From: Dillenia suffruticosa
Lineage: Eukaryota; Streptophyta; Magnoliopsida; Dilleniales; Dilleniaceae
Direction of reading: 5' to 3'
Length of the DNA stretch: 64,000 bases
NCBI GenBank assembly: GCA_033439265.1
Contig: JAVTVX010000004.1
Location: 12,289,701-12,353,700 of the forward strand
Positions within the stretch are counted from its first letter, which is position 1. Each line of letters opens with the position of its first letter. Positions 11,801 through 21,866 of this stretch are shown here, piece after piece. The notes under the pieces are model-generated. The model saw only the letters and a program-made list of their open reading frames with translations, ran no database searches and was not told where the DNA came from. Made by a program: the position numbers and the translations under genes.

Positions 11801-13026
11801 CAAATGCATTTCTTCAAGGGGACTTAGAAGAAGAAGTGTATATGAAGGTTCCTTCGGGCTTCTCTCATCAAGATAACAAAGTTTACAAGTTAAAGAAAGC
11901 CATCTATGGTCTCAAACAATCTCCAAGAGCTTGGTATGCCAAACTTAGCTCTATTCTTCTTAATCATGGTTTTAAGAAATGCAATAGTGATTCATCCCTT
12001 TTTGTTAAGAAACAGAATGAAAAAATCATTATAGTTTTAGTTTATATAGATGATATAATCATAACCGGAAATGACTTAAATCTAATTAATCAAGTTAGAA
12101 AATTTCTCCAAACTAAGTTTGATATCAAAGAGTTAGGGAAACTAAAGTACTTTCTAGGGATAGAACTTGCCTATTGTCCAAATGGGTTTGTTCTATCACA
12201 AAGAAAGTATGTGCTTGATCTTTTGCAGGAAACCGGAAAGTTAGGTGCCAAGCCCGCATGTAGTCCAATCAGCACCTCTTGTGGCCTTAAAGATGATGAT
12301 GAAGAGTTTGAGGATGAACAAAGATACCAAAGGCTTGTAGGGAGACTAATCTATCTCACCATAACAAGACCCGATATCTCTTTTGCTGTGGGACAAGTAA
12401 GTCAACATATGCACAAGCCAAAAAGAAAGCATTGGAGAGCCACCGAAAGAATTCTTCACTACTTAAAGGGCACTCTCGGCATGGGAATTTGGATGAAGAA
12501 AAATTGCAGCTCTCAAATCATAGGGTATTGTGATGCGGATTGGGCTGGAAATTCAGAAGATAGAAGATCAACCACGGGGTATTGCATGTTCATTGGAGGA
12601 AATTTAGTAGCTTGGAAAAGCAAAAAACAACATGTGGTATCTAGATCAAGTGCTGAAGCTGAATATAGAGCTATGGCAGCCGCAACAAGTGAGATAGTTT
12701 GGTTGAAAGCTCTAATTGAAGAGATAGGGTTCATGGTCACAACTCCGATCCAACTCCATTGTGACAATCAATCGGCAATTCACATAGCCTCAAATCCGGT
12801 CTTTCATGAAAGAACAAAGCATATCGAGGTGGATTGTCACTTTGTAAGACAAAAGATTGAAGACAAACTTATTATTCCTAGCTTTACAAGGAGTGAGCAT
12901 CAAATTGCCGACATCTTTACAAAACCGGGAACTGCCAATCACATACTCAAGAATATGGGCAACTTGGGTGTCATAGATATATACACACCCAACTTGAGGG
13001 GGAGTGTTGAAATGAAGCATAATTGA
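8849..13026 (+). pseudogene. Element C gag-pol polyprotein, two lesions
   Basis: A copia polyprotein of roughly 1390 codons. Gag (MVSEQASIP, NYNAWQDTIKRSLNFFNLEN) is followed by the zinc knuckle CSHCKKPSHKREKCWFLHP, protease WLIDSGCDNHM, GAG-pre-integrase LWHARLGH with HCKACVLGK, and integrase (HSDVWTSPIV, IIRSDHGGEY, PQQNGVAERKNRHLLE). RT ([37 protein letters not shown]) and RNase H ([34 protein letters not shown]) complete it. A CAA-to-TAA change at 10307-10309 and a one-base deletion near 10764 break the frame; otherwise it is open. The last codons and the stop at 13026 lie in the 3' LTR. Confidence 0.93.
8850..8861 (+). promoter_or_regulatory. Primer binding site of element C
   Basis: TGGTATCAGAGC directly after the LTR, the initiator tRNA-Met complement. 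The gag ATG at 8849 spans the LTR/PBS junction. Confidence 0.9.
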
Positions 13027-13696
13027 GTTCCCTAGCTCTTCCTAAAGAAGCCCTAAAGAGAAGTCATAGAATGAGCTTCGAAATTGAAGCCCCTAAGTTG
13101 GTTATTCTTTGAGTTGTTTTTCAATCCTTGTAAGGCCCTAAATGGGCCTGGCCCGTAGGGGTTCGGGCTGGGCCCGAAGGGCCCAGCCCGGGCCAGCAAA
13201 TGGGGGACAAAGGGTCCCCCATTGGCTTGATAAACTAGCTGTTGGGACTGTCCCAACGGCTAGTAAATCTAGCCGTTGGGACTGTCCCAACGGCTAGTAA
13301 ATCTAGCCGTTGGGGACAGCCCCAATGGCTAGTAAGGAGAGGGCTAAGTCCCTCTCCTCCCTCTCTTTTGGTCTAAGCAGCCTGGGCCAGCAAATGGGGG
13401 ACAAAGGGTCCCCCATTGGTTTGATAAACTAGCCGTTGGGACTGTCCCAACGGCTAGTAAATCTAGCCGTTGGGGACAGCCCCAACGGCTAGTAAGGAGA
13501 GGGCTAAGTCCCTCTCCTCCCTCTCTTTTGGTCTAAGTTCTCTTCCTCTCTTCTTTCTCTATAAATAGAGGATGTCCTCCCTTTTGTAAAGCATGAAAAA
13601 AATGTTTCAACTACTTGTATACTTTCTTTGAGATATCAATTAAATCTTTGAATTATTCATTCATAGTTTGTTGCTTGCTTCTTTAAAATTTCAACA
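13005..13696 (+). repeat. Element C 3' LTR with internal expansion
   Basis: 692 bp, 237 bp longer than the 5' LTR. The CTAGCCGTTGGGA stem-loop, present once in the 5' LTR, occurs five times (about 13234-13264, 13269-13297, 13303-13332, 13428-13460 and 13463-13492). A block beginning GGGCCAGCAAATGGGGGAC is also duplicated (about 13190 and 13380). The TATA box and the end are as in the 5' LTR. Confidence 0.92.
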
Positions 13697-13701
13697 GGAA
13701 G

Positions 13702-14856
13702 TGCCCCCTGGTTTCTCCCATCGTGACAACAAAGTTTGCAAACTAAAGAAGGCAATATATGGCCTCAAGCAATCACCTAGAGCATGGTATGGAAAACTTA
13801 GCACTACTCTCCTTGAACACGGTTTTAAGAAATGCGTTAGTGATTCATCTTTATTTGTCAAGAACCTAGGAGAAAATATCATTATCATTCTTGTTTATGT
13901 AGATGATATAATTATAACAGGAAATGATATGAATCTCATTAACAAAGTTAGAACTTTTCTTCAAACAAAGTTTGATATCAAGGATCTAGGGAAACTAAAA
14001 TACTTCCTAGGGATAGAACTTGCCTATTGTTCCAATGGGCTTGTTCTATCACAAAGAAAGTATGCTCTTGACCTTTTGCAGGAGACGGGAAAACTAGGTG
14101 CCAAACCAGCTTGTAGTCCAATAAGCACATCCTTAAGTCACAAAGATGATGAGGAGATTTATGAAGATAAGCAACGATATCAAAGACTTGTTGGAAGATT
14201 GATTTACCTAACCATCACTAGACCGGACATCTCTTATGCCGTTGGGCAAGTTAGCCAGCACATGCATCAACTCAAGAAGAAGCATTGGAGGGCCATTGAA
14301 AGAATTCTTCTCTACCTAAAGGGAACTCCAGGAATGGGAATTCAAATGAAGAAGAACGAATCTTCTCAAATCATAGGGTTCTGTGATGCAGATTGGGCTG
14401 GTGATTCAGAAGATAGGAGATCGACTTCAGGGTATTGCATGTTTGTTGGAGGGAATCTTATTGCTTGGAAAAGCAAAAAACAGCATGTGGTATCAAGATC
14501 AAGTGCGGAAGCGGAATATAGAGCCATGGCAACCGCTACAAGTGAAGTCGTGTGGTTGAAAGCCTTGATTGAAGATTAGGGTTCATAGTCCCTACTCCAA
14601 TCTCCCTACATTGTGATAACCAATCAGCCATTCACATCGCCTCAAACCCGGTTTTTCATGAAAGGACAAAACACATTGAGGTGGATTGTCACTTTGTGAG
14701 GCAAAAGGTTGAAGAGAAGCTCATCACTCCAAGATTCACTAAAAGCGATGATCAAATTGCCGACATCCTCACCAAGCCAGTGACCGCCAATCATATACAA
14801 AGAAACCTAGTCAAGTTAGGTGTTATAGATACATACACACCCAACTTGAGGGGGAG
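13702..14856 (+). pseudogene. Element A RT C-terminal half and RNase H
   Basis: Continues the element A RT after element C (PPGFSHRDNKVCKLKKAIYG). It holds the RT palm motif YVDDIIITGNDM near 13900, RNase H with FCDADWAGDSEDRRST near 14380 and SRSSAEAEYRAMA near 14505. A break near 14575 turns the frame at IED before the final [16 protein letters not shown] part. The polypurine tract GAGGGGGAG precedes LTR2. Protein is close to that of element C, so A and C are related families with different LTRs. Confidence 0.9.
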
Positions 14857-15308
14857 TATTGAAATAAAAGAGAACTAAGTGTGTAGCATAGGCCCCATTT
14901 CAAGCCAAGTTTAAGCCCATCCAGGAGATGTATTTGGCCCGTTCCTTAGGGTTTTTTAGTCCTCAAAAGGGCATTATTAAGCCCCTAAAAGAAGCCCAAA
15001 ATGGGCTCTAAAAAGGGAAAAACGGCTAGTTCTTTTGAACTAGCCGTTGCACTGTATAACAGCCATTTTTATGGCTGTTATACAGTGATTTTGGGGACAG
15101 AAATCTATCCCCAATGTCCCCCAACGGCTCCTTGAGTCTTTGGGGTCTTTTTCCCTCTCTTTCACAAGTAATAATCTCTATAAATAAGAGCTTATATGGG
15201 ATGTTCTATCCATGAAAAAATAATGCTCTCATTGTGCACTCTTTCTTCAAATAAAGTTCTTTAAAGTTTCATTCAATCCTAGTTGCTTGATAACTTGAAA
15301 TCTCAACA
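14857..15308 (+). repeat. Element A extra LTR (LTR2)
   Basis: About 452 bp, starting TATTGAAATAAAAG (the usual TG has become TA) and ending CTCAACA. It differs from LTR1 and LTR3 at many positions. Its second stem-loop (15050-15087) has the loop in the opposite orientation. No primer binding site follows it. Confidence 0.88.
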
Positions 15309-15388
15309 CCTGGGACCGCCATTCATATACAAAGAAAGCTGGTCAAGTTAGGTGTTATAGATACATACACACCCAACTTGAGGGGGAG
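15309..15388 (+). other. 80-bp scrap of pol 3' end between LTR2 and LTR3
   Basis: The sequence from ACCGCCATTCATATAC to the polypurine tract repeats the bases just before LTR2 (about 14779-14856). LTR2, this scrap and LTR3 therefore look like a second element unit with nearly all of its internal region deleted. Confidence 0.85.
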
Positions 15389-15842
15389 TGTTGAAATAAA
15401 AGAGAACTAAGTGTGGATAGCATAGGCCCCATTTCAAGCCAAGTTTAAGCCCATCCATGAGATGTATGTGGCCCGTTCCTTATGGGTTTTTTAGTCCTCA
15501 AAAAGGGCATTGTTAAGCCCCTAAAAGAAGCCCAAAATGGACTCTGAAAAGGGCAAACGGCTAGTTCTTTTGAACTAACCGTTGCACTGTATAACTGCCA
15601 TAAAAATGGCTGTTATACAGTGATTTTGGGGACAGAAATCTGTCCCCAATGTCCCCCAACGGCTCTTTGAGACTTTGGGTATTTTTCCCTCTCTTTCACA
15701 AGTAATAATCTCTATAAATAGGAGCTTGTATGGGATGTTCTATCTATGAAAAAACAATGCTCTCATTGTGCACTCTTTCTTCAAATAAAGTTCTTTAAGT
15801 TTTCATTCAATCCTAGTTGCTTGATAACTAGAAATCTCAACA
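15389..15842 (+). repeat. Element A 3' outer LTR (LTR3)
   Basis: 454 bp, TGTTGA...TCAACA, followed by the ACAAC duplication. It looks closer to LTR1 than LTR2 is in diagnostic indels: it keeps the GA of GTGTGGATAGC and the ATGGG of CTTATGGG. Confidence 0.92.
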
Positions 15843-15847
15843 ACAAC

Positions 15848-16005
15848 TACCTGGGGTAACACTCCTACCCCTACTACTACTCTCAATCCCTTTTACCATT
15901 GAGCAAGTTGTTAATGTTGTAATAGCAAATCTGGAGTCGAAAGATGCTACAAGAAAGAGTGTCAAAAAATTTAAACCAAAAGTTAAAAATAACAATTTGA
16001 AGTAA
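15848..16005 (+). pseudogene. C-terminal end of the split transposon-type ORF
   Basis: Across the ACAAC duplication the ORF of 846-2272 continues as TTWGNTPTPTTTLNPF. After a one-base slip in a T-run (about 15892) it goes on as TIEQVVNVVIANLESKDATR and a Lys-rich end, with a stop at 16003-16005. The basic tail after a Thr/Pro-rich linker fits one protein. This shows that the ORF was open here before element A inserted. Confidence 0.65.
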
Positions 16006-16830
16006 TTATGTGTACTTGCTTCCCTTCCCTTGCTTTTTACATTTGTATTTGTAGTTTTGTTCATTTTATATTTTCATGTGTATTTCAATATTGATGTGTT
16101 AATCTCTTCTATTTGTTTTTCAATGTTAAAAAATTCTAGTAATTATGTCTATTTTGTATTTTTCTATTTGTATTTTGATATGTTTTGTAATTATTTTATT
16201 CTCATTGTATTTTGATTTGTAATGTAATATTTAGTTGTATTTGTAAGTATCTCAATTTTAATTTTCTAATGTAATGATATATTGTAGTTGTAATGTTTAT
16301 TAAGAACGTGAGATTGGTCGTGGTTAAATTTTGTTGATCAACCAAACTGTTAGGTCAATTTGGACAGTATAAGGAGTGTTAAACAAAATGTATAAAAAAG
16401 GGTAAGCTCTAGAAGAAAGAGGGAAAAAGGATTTTTCCTTAATTTGTTTCGAGTCTTCTCTCTGTTCTCTATCTCTCTCCCTATCTGTCTCTATCTCTCA
16501 ACTCTATCTTTCATCTATCTCTCTCCCTATCTATCTCTATCTCTCATCTCTATCTATCATCTTCTCGATCTCTGTAACTCCTCTATGCTCTCCTCAAATT
16601 TTCCTTTCAATCTCTAACCTTTCTTCTATGGCCCCTATGAACTCTATCAGAATGCACAAACCAACCATGCTCTGTTTTGACTTCTTACTTTGTTTTTCAG
16701 TTCCATTTCATGTGTATACTTGCTCTTTTTTTTATTTCATTTGGGTTTGAAACCAATGTCTTTAATGTTGCAGTCCTGTGCCACCTGAGTGATGGGTCGC
16801 AGGGTGAGCACCCGTGCAAGCCGCCGTGCC
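16006..16830. other. Non-coding stretch with CT microsatellite
   Basis: T-rich sequence to about 16300, a TATAAAAAAGG box near 16391, then CTATCTCTCTCC-type simple repeats from about 16440 to 16570. The last 60 bases become GC-rich and belong to the same GC-rich block that continues at 21867 beyond element D. No gene is seen. The TATA box followed by a CT-rich leader could be part of an old LTR, but no partner was found. Confidence 0.4.
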
Positions 16831-17286
16831 TGTTAAAAATAAGGGAGAAGATGAAGATAAGTCTCAAGGTATTCAACTTGAAAATATGATAATGTCATAA
16901 ACATTGGGCCTTTTATTTTTTAATGTTCAGAATTTGGCAACATATTTATGACCCAAAATACATTCAAAAACAAGCCAAATGAAGCCCAAAAGTATGGAGA
17001 AAAGTCTAAGAGGTAAACCCAAATAGCTAGGGGCAGTTTGGGCAATGTATATTCCAACAGTCCAAAAACTAGCTGTTGAAATTCCTTGGAGTTTGAGCCC
17101 CAACGGGAATATTGACTTTGTTCTCTCTCTACTGGCTATTTTTCTCCCTTTGCCTATAAATAGAGCTATTGCTCTCCTTGTAAAATTAAGAGGAAGATAA
17201 TCTCTCTTCCTTTGTATCATTCTACTACATCAATAAAAACCAGAAGTTTATTAGATTTCTCTCTCTTCTTAGTCAAAAATCCAACA
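16831..17286 (+). repeat. Element D 5' LTR
   Basis: 456 bp with TATA box CTATAAATAG near 17154-17163. Its last A contributes to the gag ATG. Confidence 0.94.
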
Positions 17287-20200
17287 TGGTATCAGAGCAA
17301 ACATCGACTCCGGGGTTGGGAAATTCTCTTCCTCAAATCTCTTCCTTTCAAATCCAACTTTTCTCCCAAATTATTCTAAGCTCAACCAATTACTTCCAAT
17401 GGGCTAGTCATATCAGAAGATCTCTCAATGGAGCAAAACTTGTCTTTCATTACAAAAGATCCTATGGATCGGCTAGACCCACGGTTTGATGAATGGAAGG
17501 AGCTGGATGATCAAGTGTTCCTATTGCTAACAAGCTCCATGGATCAAGCACACAAAAATATGGTAATGTGCTGTCCGAGTTCCAAATCCTTATGGGAGCA
17601 AATGTATGGGTTATATGGTCAGGAATCAAACTTGAGCAGAATATTTGAAATACAAAAAAGGATTGCGGCCATCCAAATGGAGGAGAAATCAATTACACAA
17701 TTGTTCGGAGAACACGAGGACTTGTGGAATGAGCTTAACACATTGAGACCTCTCACAAGTGATATAAAAGTGCTGCAAAAGAGACAAGATGAAGACAAGG
17801 TGTTTTCATTGCTCTCATCACTCAATGAGTCATTTGTACAACTTCGACAGGAAATTCTTCGAATGAAAGAATTTCCATCATACCAAGAGACTCGATTTAT
17901 GATTCAAAGAGCTGCAGCTTCTCAAAGGCTTGAAGAAAGCAATCAGTCCAAAAGTGAAGTTCATGGGTTCTCCACAAAGCAGAATGAGCAAGCTGCAAAT
18001 AAGGCTCATCAGGGAATAAAAAAGGTGTGTTCTCATTGCAAAAAGTTGGGACATACCAAGGATGGTTGCTGGTTTCTTCATCCTAACCATAAACCTGAGT
18101 TCATCAAGAAAAAAGAGCAAGAGAGGAGGGAGCAAAATGCTCAACCAGCTGCAAACAAAGCAAATCTGACATCTCAAAAATTAGGAAAATCCTCCTCAGG
18201 TACTTGCTCTAACTCATCTGTTACTTCTTCAAAATGGTTGATAGATTCAGGTTGTGATCACCATATGGTCAAAGATAAGCAAAATTTTCAGAATCTTGAA
18301 CCTCTCCTAGAACCTAAAATGGTTAAAGTTGCGAATGGACATAATTTCAAAATTAAGCAAATTGGGGATGTTGAAATATTTGGAAGAAAATCAAAGGCCT
18401 TATATGTTCCTCAATTTACCTCTAATCTTATGTCCATTGGACAAGTCACTAAGGACTTAAATTGCAAAGCTATTTTTGACCCTCATTCTGTTGTTTTTCA
18501 GAATTTGGAGACGAATCAAGTGATTGGTAGTGGTCCTATGCAAGATAACTTGTATTTTTGGAAACAAGATAGTTTTGTATTTTCCGCAATCCGAGAGGAA
18601 AGTTACCTCCTTTGGCATGCTAGATTAGGTCATCCTTCTATGCAAGCTCTGAAATGCCTATTCCCATCAAAAAATTGTAGTGATAGACATTGTGAAGCAT
18701 GCATTTTTGGAAAGGAAACCCGAATGTATTATCCTATTTCTGAAACTCAATATAAAAAGCCTTTTGATCTTGTTCACTCGGATGTATGGACTTCACCTAT
18801 GATATCTAGAAGGGGATTTAAGTATTTTATCTCATTTATAGATCATAAGTCTAGGTATACATGGGTGTATATGCTAAGATCAAAAGACCAAGTTTATGAA
18901 GCCTTCAAGTCCTTTTACAAGTATATTATAAAACAATATGAGGCCAACATTAAAATTCTTAGGACAGATAATGGTGGGGAATATATGAGCACCAATTTCA
19001 AAAATTTCATTGAGGAGAATGGAATTATTCATCAAACTAGTTGTCCCTACACTCCCCAACAAAATGGAGTTGCCGAACGCAAAAATAGACATCTCCTAGA
19101 AATAGCTAGAACTATCATGTTCTTTGCTAATATGCCTAAGCGTTTTTGGAGTGATGCGGTTAGTACCGCAGCTCATTTAATAAATCGTCTTCCAACTAGA
19201 GTTCTCCATGGAAAATTTCCATTAGAGTTGCTTAGAAAAGACAAACCAAACCTCTCTCACCTTAGAGTTTTTGGGTGTATTTGTTATGTTCATATTCCTA
19301 GGCAGTTTAGAGATAAGTTAGATATCAAAGGAAGGAAATGTGTTTTTATTGGGTACGCTTCATTCCAAAAAGGATATATTTGTTTTGAACCTGACTCTAA
19401 CAAGGTATACACATCGAAAGATGTGATATTTGTAGAAAATGAATTCTTTTTTGCAGGAGAAAAAAATGAAGAAAATTCATCAAGCAATGACTTGCGAATC
19501 TTCTGCGATGTTCCCATAAATCCTCCTCTGGTTCCTCAAGAATCCAATGAAGAGAATTCACTTTCAGGGGGAGAAAACGAAGAGGGAGGAGTGGATGAGT
19601 CTGAAAATGAAGAGAACTCTTCCGAAGAAAGAGAAGAAGGCGAGGGATTACCTACCTTAGGAGAATCCGGAGACGAAACTAGACTGCCCTCTCCGCTGGC
19701 TCCTCCACTTCGACGTTCCACCAGATTGAGGCTTCCTCCCTCAGAGTGGATCAACAGAAGAGTTTATTACAATTCTAAGGTAACTCACTATCCTATTTCA
19801 AATTACTATTGTGTATCTAATACTTCCTCAAGCCATCAAGGGTTCTTGAGTGGCATTGACTTATCACAGGAACCTAAGGATTTTGATGAGGCAAATACCA
19901 AACCCGAATGGAGACAAGCTATGCTTGAAGAACTAGATGCATTGAATAAAAATGGGACGTGGGAGATTACTACTCTCCCTAAGGGAAGAAAGGCTGTCGG
20001 GTGTAAATGGGTGTTCAAAATCAAGTATAAAAGTGATGGATCCATTGAACGCTACAAGGCAAGACTTGTAGCCAAAGGATTCACACAAACTTATGGAGAA
20101 GACTACACTGAGACTTTTGCCCCTGTTGCCAAAATGAAAACGATAAGGGTTTTGATGTCAATTGCAACCAATGGAGAATGGCCAATGTATCAAATGGACG

Positions 20201-21480
20201 TGAAGAATGCTTTCCTTCAAGGGGACTTAGACGAAGAAATCTACATGCAAATTCCCCAAGGGCTAGATGAGGATTCAAACATCAAGGTGTGTCGTCTTAA
20301 AAAAGCAATCTATGGGTTAAAACAATCTCCTCGTGCCTGGTATGCAAAATTAAGTTCAGCACTTCTTGGTAATAACTTTAAGAAATCCATTAGTGATTCC
20401 TCCATGTTTACTAAAGTTAACAATGAAGAAATCACTATTGTTCTTATTTATGTAGATGATATAGTTATTACAGGAAATGATATGAATGGTATTGATCAAG
20501 TTAGAAATTTCCTTAAATATACTTTCGAGATTAAAGATTTGGGAAAACTAAAGTATTTCTTAGGAATAGAGCTTGCCTATTCTCATAAGGGGCTAGTTCT
20601 ATGCCAAAGGAAATATGTACTTGACCTTTTGCAGGAAACTGGAAAGGTAGGAGCTAAACCAGCAGCAACTCCTATATCCATAGCAGAACGAGCACAAGGT
20701 GATGAAGAAATGTTCCAGGATATTCCTAGATATCAAAGACTTGTGGGGAGGCTCATCTACCTCACCATTACAAGACCAGATATCACCTATGCCGTCAGCT
20801 TAATCAGTCAACGGATGCATGCTCCAAGGATTCAAGATTGGAAGGCAGCAGAAAGAATTCTCAAGTATTTAAAAAGCTCACCAGGAAGGGGAATTCTTAT
20901 GAAAAACAACCACAGCATGGAGATTTATGGCTACTGTGATGCAGATTGGGCTGGGGATGTCACGGACAGGAGATCCACCACCGGCTACTGCATGTTCGTG
21001 GGAGGAAATCTTGTAACATGGAAAAGCAAGAAACAATCTGTTGTATCCAGATCAAGCGCTGAGGCTGAATACAGAGCAATGGCAGCGGTTACAAGCGAAA
21101 TAGTTTGGCTAAAGGCATTACTTGAGGAGATGGGATTTCCTACTATCGCTCCTATTCTTCTACATTGCGATAATCAAGCAGCTCTTCATATCGCTGCCAA
21201 TCCAGTATTTCATGAAAGAACGAAGCACATTGAGGTTGATTGTCATTTTGTTCGAGAAAAATTAGAAAACAAGACAATTTCAACCTCATATGTTAGAAGT
21301 GAAGACCAGCTAGCTGACATTTTCACTAAGGCAACAACTGAGAAACATCTTCAGCACATCCTTAGCAAGTTAGGGTCCATAGACATCTATGCACCTAACT
21401 TGAGGGGGAGTGTTAAAAATAAGGGAGAAGATGAAGATAAGTCTCAAGGTATTCAACTTGAAAATATGATAATGTCATAA
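17286..21480 (+). CDS. Element D gag-pol polyprotein (copia), one frame break near the start
   Basis: The frame opens with MVSEQTSTPG at the LTR/PBS junction and shifts by one base near 17435, in an A-run. It then stays open for 1350 codons (17428-21480). Order: gag; zinc knuckle CSHCKKLGHTKDGCWFLHP (about 18030); protease WLIDSGCDHHM (18235); GAG-pre-integrase LLWHARLGH; integrase with VHSDVWTSP, ILRTDNGGEY and PQQNGVAERKNRHLLE (18770-19100). Next are RT with [26 protein letters not shown] and YVDDIVITGND (20060-20480) and RNase H with YCDADWAGD, SRSSAEAEYRAMA and LHCDNQAALHIA (20935-21200). The products package, copy and integrate the element. The single slip could be a sequence error or a real mutation. 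Confidence 0.95.
17287..17298 (+). promoter_or_regulatory. Primer binding site of element D
   Basis: TGGTATCAGAGC, the initiator tRNA-Met complement, starts at the first base after the LTR. Confidence 0.92.
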
Positions 21481-21866
21481 ACATTGGGCCTTTTATTTTT
21501 TAATGTTCAGAATTTGGCAACATATTTATCACCCAAAATACATTCAAAAACAAGCCCAATGAAGCCCAAAAGTATGGAGAAAAGTCTAAGAGGTAAACCC
21601 AAATAGCTAGGGGCAGTTTGGGCAATGTATATTCCAACAGTCCAAAAACTAGCTGTTGAAATTCCTTGGAGTTTGAGCCCCAACGGGAATATTGACTTTG
21701 TTCTCTCTCTACTGGCTATTTTTCTCCCTTTGCCTATAAATAGAGCTATTGCTCTCCTTGTAAAATTAAGAGGAAGATAATCTCTCTTCCTTTGTATCAT
21801 TCTACTACATCAATAAAAACCAGAAGTTTATTAGATTTCTCTCTCTTCTTAGTCAAAAATCCAACA
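21411..21866 (+). repeat. Element D 3' LTR
   Basis: 456 bp, almost identical to the 5' LTR. The gag-pol frame runs 70 bases into it before stopping at 21480. Confidence 0.94.

Larger units (their letters stand above)
8395..13696 (+). mobile_element. Ty1/copia element C, nearly complete, inserted in RT of element A
   Basis: LTRs begin TGTTGAAATGAAGC and end TTTCAACA. GGAAG flanks both sides (8390-8394 and 13697-13701). The interrupted RT frame of A joins exactly across the duplication. Internal sequence encodes a full gag-pol with only two obvious breaks. The two LTRs differ in length (455 and 692 bp) because of repeated stem-loop modules in the 3' LTR. Confidence 0.95.
2273..15842 (+). mobile_element. 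Ty1/copia retrotransposon A, host of two nested insertions, three LTRs
   Basis: The outer LTRs (2273-2728 and 15389-15842) start TGTTGA and end TCAACA, flanked by ACAAC. The internal parts are 2729-3781, 6445-8394 and 13697-14856. They hold gag, protease, integrase, reverse transcriptase and RNase H in copia order. Element B sits in the protease segment and element C in the RT segment, each with its own 5-bp duplication. An extra LTR (14857-15308) and an 80-bp spacer lie at the 3' end. Several stops and frameshifts make A non-autonomous. It is the oldest layer of this nest. Confidence 0.93.
16831..21866 (+). mobile_element. Ty1/copia element D, young and almost intact
   Basis: Two 456-bp LTRs (TGTTAAAAAT...CCAACA) are flanked by GTGCC (16826-16830 and 21867-21871). 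By eye the LTRs differ at only about two positions (near 16950/21530 and 16978/21558). The internal region is one long gag-pol frame with a single frame break near its start. The polypurine tract GAGGGGGAG precedes the 3' LTR. This is the youngest retroelement in the window. Confidence 0.96.

Noticed and set aside
13053..13256. Identical 67-codon minus-strand frames in both element C LTRs (also 8443-8646)
   Set aside because: They are the hairpin-rich LTR sequence read backwards. Identity reflects LTR duplication, not coding constraint.
13234..13492. CRISPR-like array from repeated CTAGCCGTTGGGA blocks
   Set aside because: Repeats are palindromic LTR modules with short common spacers in a plant retrotransposon. 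No unique spacers and no cas genes.
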